A stretch of 12,577 nt of DNA, from positions 1 to 12,577 of the forward strand of contig JAJZVJ010000025.1 in assembly GCA_021845705.1 (NCBI GenBank), written 5' to 3'. Shown piece by piece: positions 5,397 through 12,577 of this stretch. Every line of letters begins with the position of its first letter. Position 1 is the stretch's first letter. The translations under genes and the position numbers were made by a program. The notes under the pieces were generated by a model. It was not told the DNA's origin and ran no database searches. It was given only the letters and a program-made list of their open reading frames with translations. This stretch comes from a bacterium. Lineage in GTDB: Bacteria; Elusimicrobiota; Elusimicrobia; Elusimicrobiales; UBA9959.

Positions 5397-6869
5397 ATGC
5401 CTACAATCACTATCGACGGAAAAAGCATAGAAGTTGAAAAAGGGACCACCCTCCTGGCCGCGGCCCAGAAGCTCGGCATTTATATCCCGCGCTATTGCTA
5501 TCACCCGAAACTTTCCATCTCCGGGAACTGCCGTATGTGCCTGGTGGAAGTGGAGAAAGCGCCCAAGCTGCTTACCGCGTGTTCCACCGAAGCGGCGGAA
5601 GGCATGGTGGTACGCACCACTTCCGACAAGGTCAAGGCCGCCCGCCGGGACGTGCTGGAGTACCTGCTGATAAACCACCCTCTGGATTGCCCCATCTGCG
5701 ACCAGGCCGGGGAATGCGGCCTGCAGGACTATTACATGGACTACAGCCTGGCGCGCAGCAGGTTCAGCATGGCCGACAAGGTCCGCAGGGAAAAACGCCG
5801 CCCCATCGGCCCCAACCTGGTGCTGGACAACGAGCGCTGCATACTCTGCACCCGCTGCGTCCGCTTCTGTTCCGAGGTAACGAAGACCTCCGAGCTCGAG
5901 GTCATGAACCGCGGCGACCATTCCTATATAGATCTTAAAGAGGGCAAAGCCCTCGACAACGGCTATTCCCTGAACATCGCGGATATCTGCCCGGTAGGCG
6001 CTTTCACGTCGCGCGACTTCCGCTTCAAGCAGCGGGTCTGGTTCCTGAAGCGGACCAAAACGGTCTGCCTGGGCTGCGCCACCGGCTGCCTTGTGGAGGC
6101 GCACCATAACGAGAACGTGATCTACCGCCTTGTCCCCGATCCGAACCCGGAGACCAACACCTGGCTGTGCGACCACGGCCGCCTCACCTACAAAGCGCTG
6201 CAGGCCGGAGACAGGCTTAAAAAAGGCGTTATAAAGAACGGCCTTATAGAGCTGGAGCCCGCCCTGCGCGAGGCCGCCACGCGCATAGACGAGGCCCGCG
6301 GCGCAGTAGCCGTAATGGGCTCGCCCTGGCTTTCCATAGAAGATAACGCGGCCCTGGCACGCCTGGCCAGAGACTCCGTAAAGACCGGGGATTATTGCTT
6401 CGACTTCAATTTTGAACAGGGCATAAAGGACGGCATACTTATCAACAAGGACCAGGCGCCCAATACCGCGGGCGTCAGGCCGGTGAAGGCGGCCTACGGC
6501 GGGATATCCATGGGGGAACTCGCCGGCCGCATCGCTTCCGGCAAGATAAAGCTGCTGCTGACGGAAGCGCGCGCGGCCGCCCTGCTGAAGGACGCCCTGA
6601 AGGACTCCGGGACCCGCGTCGTGGTCTTCGCCGCCAACAGGGGGGAAATACCCGCCGGCGCTTACGCCACCCTTCCCTACGCCGCCTACTTTGAGACCCC
6701 CGGGACTTTCATTAATTACCAGGGACTGCGCCGCCGCACCACCCCTCCCGTAGCGGCGCCCGAAGGCGTAAAACCGCTTTGGGACGTAGTGAACAAACTG
6801 GCCTCGTACAGCGGCGCGTCACTGGGGCTGGATTCCGGTGACGACGCCCTGAAGGGGATAAGCTTCTGA
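5397..6869 (+). CDS. nuoG: NADH-quinone oxidoreductase subunit G, short form
   Basis: This Fe-S subunit of the peripheral arm is 490 residues, against roughly 700-900 in well-known homologues. The N-terminal ferredoxin domain binds [2Fe-2S] through Cys34, 45, 48 and 62. The next cluster (N5 type) has His94, Cys98, Cys101 and Cys107, and N4 has Cys148, 151, 154 and 198. Four more cysteines, 224, 227, 231 and 258, in the pattern C-x2-C-x3-C-x26-C, match the extra N7 site found in E. coli and Thermus. The following molybdopterin-oxidoreductase-like region is much reduced. Yet the family's C-terminal block is kept (ETPGTFINYQG at 433-443, Trp462), so the protein appears internally shortened and not cut off. 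nuoH begins on its last base, so no gene remnant follows. It starts after a 39-bp spacer without a strong ribosome binding site. Confidence 0.95.
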   Translation: MPTITIDGKSIEVEKGTTLLAAAQKLGIYIPRYCYHPKLSISGNCRMCLVEVEKAPKLLTACSTEAAEGMVVRTTSDKVKAARRDVLEYLLINHPLDCPICDQAGECGLQDYYMDYSLARSRFSMADKVRREKRRPIGPNLVLDNERCILCTRCVRFCSEVTKTSELEVMNRGDHSYIDLKEGKALDNGYSLNIADICPVGAFTSRDFRFKQRVWFLKRTKTVCLGCATGCLVEAHHNENVIYRLVPDPNPETNTWLCDHGRLTYKALQAGDRLKKGVIKNGLIELEPALREAATRIDEARGAVAVMGSPWLSIEDNAALARLARDSVKTGDYCFDFNFEQGIKDGILINKDQAPNTAGVRPVKAAYGGISMGELAGRIASGKIKLLLTEARAAALLKDALKDSGTRVVVFAANRGEIPAGAYATLPYAAYFETPGTFINYQGLRRRTTPPVAAPEGVKPLWDVVNKLASYSGASLGLDSGDDALKGISF

Positions 6870-7984
6870 TGATGGAATTTTTCGAGGCGAACAAGGATAT
6901 CATCCTATTCACCGGCGTAGCCGCCGTGAAGCTGGCCGCTTTCCTTGGGGCCGTTATGGGCTTCGCCGGCATTATGACGCTGGCCGAGCGCAAGGTGAGC
7001 GCGCTGATGCAGGACCGCGTGGGGCCCAACCGCGCCTCTGTTTTCGGCTTCGCTTTCAACGGTCTTTTCCAGCCCGCGGCCGACGGGATAAAAATGATCC
7101 TGAAAGAAGACTTCATGCCCGCCAGGGCCGAAAAGCTGCTTTTCACGCTGGCGCCTTTCTTCGCGCTGGTCCCGGTACTTCTGTTGTTCGCGGTGATCCC
7201 GTTCGGTGATTATTTCATGGCTTCCGGCTATATGGTTGAACTCCAGATAGCGGACCTTCCGCTGGGGCTTTTCCTGATCCTCGCGGTTTCCGGCCTCGCT
7301 ATCTACGGCGTGTTCCTGGGCGGCTGGGCCTCCAAGAACAATTTCGCCCTGCTCGGCGCTATGCGCGGCGCGGCGCAGATGGTCTCCTACGAGGTCGTGC
7401 TCGGCCTCACCCTGGCCGGGCTCATGATGATCTACGGCTCGGCGAGCCTGCAGGACATGGTGCGCGCCCAGGGCAGACTCCTGTTCGGCTTCGTCCCGGC
7501 CTGGGGAGTGGTCTGCCAGCCCTTCGCCTTCGTCCTCTTCCTGACCGCCGCCATAGCCGAGAATAAACGCACCCCTTTCGACCTGGTGGAGGGTGAATCC
7601 GAGATAATCGGCTATTTCATGGAATACAGTTCGATGCGCTTCGCCACTTTCATGTTCGCCGAGTTCGTGGAGATAATACTGGTGGCCATGCTTACGGCCA
7701 CGCTGTTCTTCGGCGGCTGGCAGGTCCCCTATCTTTATGACACAGGCTTTATGTTCCCCGGCGGAGCGCTGCTGCCGCTTGGCCACCACCTTGTGGCCGC
7801 CCTGCAGGTAGGCGCGTTCGCCGCCAAGACCGTGTTCTTCTGCTGGTTCCTGCTGATAGTGCGCTGGACCCTGCCGCGCTTCCGCTTCGACCAGCTGATG
7901 GGCCTTTGCTGGAAAGCGCTGCTGCCGCTTTCGCTGCTGAACATTTTAGCGACCGGGGCGGTACTGACGTTCCTGGCCAGGTAG
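6869..7984 (+). CDS. nuoH: NADH-quinone oxidoreductase subunit H
   Basis: This 371-residue membrane subunit joins the peripheral arm and forms the entrance to the quinone chamber. Hallmarks are AERKVSALMQDRVGPNR (39-55), QPAADGIKMILKED (68-81), GWASKNNFALLGAMRGAAQM (152-171) and AENKRTPFDLVEGESE (230-245), the last being the acidic loop facing NuoB and NuoD. About eight hydrophobic helices are apparent. The start is ATG at 6869, sharing one base with the nuoG stop (TGATG). A second ATG follows at 6872 and would shorten the protein by one residue. AAGGGG at 6852-6857 lies 11-14 nt upstream. Confidence 0.97.
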   Translation: MMEFFEANKDIILFTGVAAVKLAAFLGAVMGFAGIMTLAERKVSALMQDRVGPNRASVFGFAFNGLFQPAADGIKMILKEDFMPARAEKLLFTLAPFFALVPVLLLFAVIPFGDYFMASGYMVELQIADLPLGLFLILAVSGLAIYGVFLGGWASKNNFALLGAMRGAAQMVSYEVVLGLTLAGLMMIYGSASLQDMVRAQGRLLFGFVPAWGVVCQPFAFVLFLTAAIAENKRTPFDLVEGESEIIGYFMEYSSMRFATFMFAEFVEIILVAMLTATLFFGGWQVPYLYDTGFMFPGGALLPLGHHLVAALQVGAFAAKTVFFCWFLLIVRWTLPRFRFDQLMGLCWKALLPLSLLNILATGAVLTFLAR

Positions 7985-8008
7985 CCGCCCGGCGGAAAGA
8001 TCCAAACT

Positions 8009-8569
8009 ATGATTAGCGTAAAGAAAGTCAACAACAAGCCGCTGAACCTCCTCGAGAGGATCTACCTCTACGAGATAGCCCGCGGCATCGCCGTCACTAC
8101 CCGCCATTTTTTCGCGAATCTTTTCAATCCGAAAGGCCTGCCCACCATACAATATCCGGAGCAGCCCGTGCCTCTCTACGGCAACGCCCGCTTCCGGAGC
8201 CGCCACCGCCTGAAAGTCCGGTCCGACGGCTCGCCCAAGTGCGTGGCCTGCTTCATGTGCCAGACGGCCTGCCCGGCCTACTGCATCCATATCGAGGCCG
8301 CCGAATACCAGGAGAACAGCGTAGAGAAGTACCCGGCGGTCTTCAACATAGACCTCGCCCGCTGCGTAATGTGCGGCATGTGCGTGGAAGCCTGTCCCGA
8401 GGACGCCATCGCCATGGACACCGAAGAGATCCCCGGCGGCGCGGCCGACCGTACGGAATTCCTTATGACAAAAGAGAGCCTGCTGCGCAACCGGCCCGGA
8501 GAGCCCTCGCTCAAAGGCGCGGCGAACCGCCTGGCGAACGAATACCTCGGATCCCGGGGGGAACAATGA
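8009..8569 (+). CDS. nuoI: NADH-quinone oxidoreductase subunit I (two [4Fe-4S] clusters)
   Basis: This 186-residue ferredoxin-like subunit carries clusters N6a and N6b, passing electrons from NuoG to N2 in NuoB. The first motif is Cys78, 81, 84 and 88 with Pro89; the second is Cys119, 122, 125 and 129 with Pro130. Both are the classical C-x2-C-x2-C-x3-CP form. The N terminus (about 14-40) is the amphipathic part that lies against the membrane arm. A GGCGGAAAG upstream is a plausible ribosome binding site. The 24-bp gap after nuoH and the 4-bp overlap with nuoJ fit one transcript. Confidence 0.97.
   Translation: MISVKKVNNKPLNLLERIYLYEIARGIAVTTRHFFANLFNPKGLPTIQYPEQPVPLYGNARFRSRHRLKVRSDGSPKCVACFMCQTACPAYCIHIEAAEYQENSVEKYPAVFNIDLARCVMCGMCVEACPEDAIAMDTEEIPGGAADRTEFLMTKESLLRNRPGEPSLKGAANRLANEYLGSRGEQ
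8556..8563 (+). promoter_or_regulatory. ribosome binding site setting the nuoJ start
   Basis: GGGGGGAA ends 2 nt before the ATG at 8566, within the last codons of nuoI. It supports this start, because the nuoJ frame is open far upstream inside nuoI. The spacing is shorter than usual, but the G-run leaves room for shifted pairing. Confidence 0.55.
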
Positions 8570-9063
8570 TCCTGACCGCGGCCACCTACTTTTTCGGCGC
8601 CTCCGCGGCTCTGGCCACGCTGCTGATGCTCTTCCAGCGCGACCCGGTGAAAGCGGCCATGCTTATGCTGGCGGCGCTCCTTTCCACCGCGGGGCTCTAC
8701 CTCACTTTCAGCGCCCAGCTGCTTGCGGCGCTGCAGGTAATACTCTACGCCGGCGCCATAATGACGCTTTTCATAGTGGCCCTCACCGTAACCCCGGCGG
8801 CCTGGCGCGACAAGCCCGGCAAGGGCAGTTTCTCCAGGATACTGGGGCTGGCCGCGGCCGCCCTGATACTTACCGAGCTGCTGAAGGTTTCGGCGGAGTT
8901 CAAGACCGTGGTATTTTCACCGGAATTCTCGGAGACCGGAACGCTGGACCTGGCCCGCGCCCTCTTCGGCCGCTTCGCTTTCCAGTTCGAGCTCCTGTCG
9001 CTCGTAATACTTACTTCCATAGTAGCCGCCGTCACCCTTATCTCAAAGAGGAAGGCCGTATGA
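8566..9063 (+). CDS. nuoJ: NADH-quinone oxidoreductase subunit J
   Basis: This 165-residue membrane subunit has about five hydrophobic helices. The segment LQVILYAGAIMTLFIVAL matches the conserved third helix, which has a flexible pi-bulge in known structures and takes part in coupling quinone reduction to pumping. FQRDPVKAAMLML in the first part is also typical. The true start is ATG 8566, overlapping the nuoI stop (ATGA) after a G-rich ribosome binding site. The frame reads on upstream only as a shadow of nuoI. It overlaps nuoK by 4 bp. Confidence 0.94.
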   Translation: MILTAATYFFGASAALATLLMLFQRDPVKAAMLMLAALLSTAGLYLTFSAQLLAALQVILYAGAIMTLFIVALTVTPAAWRDKPGKGSFSRILGLAAAALILTELLKVSAEFKTVVFSPEFSETGTLDLARALFGRFAFQFELLSLVILTSIVAAVTLISKRKAV

Positions 9064-9350
9064 GCGCCTATTCACTCTCCGCCATAGCCTTCACCCTGTT
9101 CTCGCTCGCGGCGGCCGGCTTCCTGACCTGCGGAAGCCTGGTGCGCATGCTTATGTTTTTGGAACTGATGCTTAACGCCGCGAACATAGCGCTGGTAGCG
9201 CTCGGCTCCCCGGCTGTTTCCCAGGCCTACGCCGTAATGCTTTTCGCTATCGCCGCAGCCGAGGCGGGGGTCGGGCTCGCCCTGATCATAACCCTGGCCT
9301 CCGTTTTCAGGACCCTTGAGCCCGGAAACATCAGGGAGCTGAAGGGCTAG
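9060..9350 (+). CDS. nuoK: NADH-quinone oxidoreductase subunit K
   Basis: This 96-residue subunit with three membrane helices is related to MrpC of Mrp antiporters. The two buried glutamates required for proton transfer are present: Glu35 (in MFLELMLNAANI) and Glu68 (in AIAAAEAGVGLAL), matching Glu36 and Glu72 of E. coli. Length is normal. A strong ribosome binding site, AGAGGAAGG at 9047-9055, precedes the ATG, which overlaps the nuoJ stop (ATGA). Confidence 0.97.
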   Translation: MSAYSLSAIAFTLFSLAAAGFLTCGSLVRMLMFLELMLNAANIALVALGSPAVSQAYAVMLFAIAAAEAGVGLALIITLASVFRTLEPGNIRELKG

Positions 9351-9405
9351 CCGCATAGCCTGGAACCATATTTTTGACGATGATAGAGGAAGACGGATCT
9401 TAAAG

Positions 9406-11301
<1,896 letters not shown>

Positions 11302-12577
11302 ATGGAAATACTCGCCAACCCGCTTTCACTGCTTATACTCCTGCCCGCCGCGGCCGGCCTTGCGCTCCTGGCCGTTCCGCCTGAAAAGACCGGGACCTTG
11401 AAGGGCTTCGCGCTTGCGGCCTCCCTGGCCGCCTTCCTGGTCTCGCTTAAGCTTTATTTCGCCTTCGACCCGGCCCAGGCCGTGATGCAGTTCCAGCTGG
11501 ACAAACCCTGGCTGCCTTCCTTCGGCATCAGTTATTCCCTCGGCATAGACGGCATCAGCCTGCTGATGATCATGCTCACCGCGCTGCTCGTGCCCATAGC
11601 GGTCCTGGCCTCCTTTAACTACATAAAGGAAAGCCGGCGCGCCTATTATGTCTGCCTCCTGTTCCTGGAGTCGGCGATGATAGGCGTTTTCGCCGCGCTG
11701 GACCTGTTCGTGTTCTACCTGTTCTGGGAAGGCATGCTCATCCCCATGTATTTCCTTATAGGTATCTGGGGCGGTCCCCGGCGCATTTACGCCGCGCTCA
11801 AGTTCTTCATCTATACGATGGCCGGTTCGGTGCTGATGCTGGTGGCCATACTCTGGCTCGTCTCCAGGCATCACGCGGCCGCGGGCGCGTGGACCTTCTA
11901 CCTGCCGGCGCTTTACGGCGGGTCCCTGACCCATCAGGCCCAGTTCTGGCTTTTCGCGGCTTTCGCCCTGGCCTTCGCGGTAAAGGTGCCTCTTTTCCCT
12001 TTCCACACCTGGCTGCCGGACGCGCACGTGGAAGCCCCTACCGCGGGCAGCGTGCTGCTTGCCGGCGTGCTGCTGAAGATGGGCATTTACGGCTACCTGC
12101 GCCTCGCGGTCCCGCTTTTCCCGGTAGCCGCGCGCCAATTCGCTCCCTGGCTGGCCGGCCTCGGCGTGATCGGCATAATCTACGGCTCACTGGTGGCCTG
12201 GGCGCAGAAAGACATGAAAAAGATGGTGGCCTACTCCTCGGTGGCGCACCTCGGCGTCGTTATGCTCGGTATCATGGCTTTCGAGCCGGCGGCCGTATCC
12301 GGCGCGGTGCTGCAGATGGTCAACCACGGGCTTTCCACCGGCGCGCTGTTCCTGCTGGTCGGGGTGCTTTACGAACGCCGCCATACGCGCCTGATAGAGG
12401 ATTACGGCGGGCTCGCCAAGGTAATGCCGGCTTTTGCCGCCGTCTTCATGATAGTCACTTTGTCCTCGATCGGGCTCCCCGGGCTTAACGGCTTCATAGG
12501 CGAGGCCCTGGTGCTTTTCGGCGCGTTCAGGGTCTATCCCTGGCTGGCCGGGGCGGCCGTGGCCGGCGTCATACTTT
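11302..12577 (+). CDS. nuoM: NADH-quinone oxidoreductase subunit M (antiporter-like), 3' truncated by window
   Basis: The first 425 codons of a proton-pumping membrane subunit are present; family members are about 480-510 residues, so the last fifth or less is missing. Visible landmarks are LGIDGISLLMIMLT (80-93), Glu143 (in YLFWEGMLIPMYFLIGIWGG), Lys228 (in FAVKVPLFPFHTWLPDAHVE), Lys259 (in GVLLKMGIYGYLR), the VNHGLSTGALFLLVG segment and Glu401 (in GLNGFIGEALVL). These match the catalytic chain of E. coli NuoM, in which a glutamate replaces the terminal lysine of NuoL. The ATG directly follows the nuoL TAA with no intervening base and no strong ribosome binding site, so translation is probably coupled to nuoL. 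Confidence 0.97.
   Translation, partial: MEILANPLSLLILLPAAAGLALLAVPPEKTGTLKGFALAASLAAFLVSLKLYFAFDPAQAVMQFQLDKPWLPSFGISYSLGIDGISLLMIMLTALLVPIAVLASFNYIKESRRAYYVCLLFLESAMIGVFAALDLFVFYLFWEGMLIPMYFLIGIWGGPRRIYAALKFFIYTMAGSVLMLVAILWLVSRHHAAAGAWTFYLPALYGGSLTHQAQFWLFAAFALAFAVKVPLFPFHTWLPDAHVEAPTAGSVLLAGVLLKMGIYGYLRLAVPLFPVAARQFAPWLAGLGVIGIIYGSLVAWAQKDMKKMVAYSSVAHLGVVMLGIMAFEPAAVSGAVLQMVNHGLSTGALFLLVGVLYERRHTRLIEDYGGLAKVMPAFAAVFMIVTLSSIGLPGLNGFIGEALVLFGAFRVYPWLAGAAVAGVIL

Noticed and set aside
5397..6869. nuoG as a pseudogene or frameshifted gene
   Set aside because: The frame is continuous, all cluster ligands and the C-terminal block are present, and nuoH begins at its stop. It is a short form and not a broken gene.
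9374..9403. Internal promoter before nuoL (TTGACG as -35)
   Set aside because: No acceptable -10 occurs at 16-18 bp, and transcription would begin after the nuoL start codon.

Overview
This window is almost entirely one operon for respiratory complex I (NADH:quinone oxidoreductase, NDH-1). The genes nuoA, B, C, D, E, F, G, H, I, J, K, L and most of nuoM lie in canonical order on the + strand. The window ends inside nuoM, so nuoN is probably just beyond it. Upstream are the last codons of an unidentified protein and a complete tag gene (DNA-3-methyladenine glycosylase I), translationally coupled to each other and unrelated in function to complex I. The DNA is GC-rich, coding density is very high, and I see no rRNA, tRNA, CRISPR array or complete insertion sequence.

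Layout: 1-156, C-terminal fragment of an unknown protein; 153-749, tag; 750-841, a 92-bp spacer that is AT-rich compared with the rest and holds the best promoter candidate; 842-2144, nuoABC, tightly overlapping; 2145-2305, a 161-bp non-coding element with terminal inverted repeats and flanking 4-bp duplications, inserted exactly at the nuoC stop codon; 2333-12577, nuoD to nuoM with short spacers or overlaps.

How the genes work together: NuoE, F and G form the NADH-oxidising arm (FMN plus Fe-S clusters). NuoB, C, D and I carry electrons to the quinone site. NuoA, H, J, K, L and M are the membrane proton-pumping arm. All Fe-S ligand cysteines expected in NuoB, E, F, G and I are visible, as are the key membrane carboxylates and lysines of NuoA, K, L and M. 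The sequence therefore predicts a working NADH-linked complex I, assuming nuoN follows. NuoC and NuoD are separate proteins, unlike the fused NuoCD of E. coli. NuoG is unusually short (490 aa), and NuoD differs from Thermus Nqo4 at several quinone-site positions.

Organism: a bacterium with a GC-rich genome that uses the isoleucine codon ATA heavily. The NuoD variant resembles forms I associate with deltaproteobacterial or related uncultivated lineages, and the overall style reminds me of Elusimicrobiota. That assignment is a low-confidence impression. I found no clearly undescribed system; the most interesting item is the MITE-like element between nuoC and nuoD.
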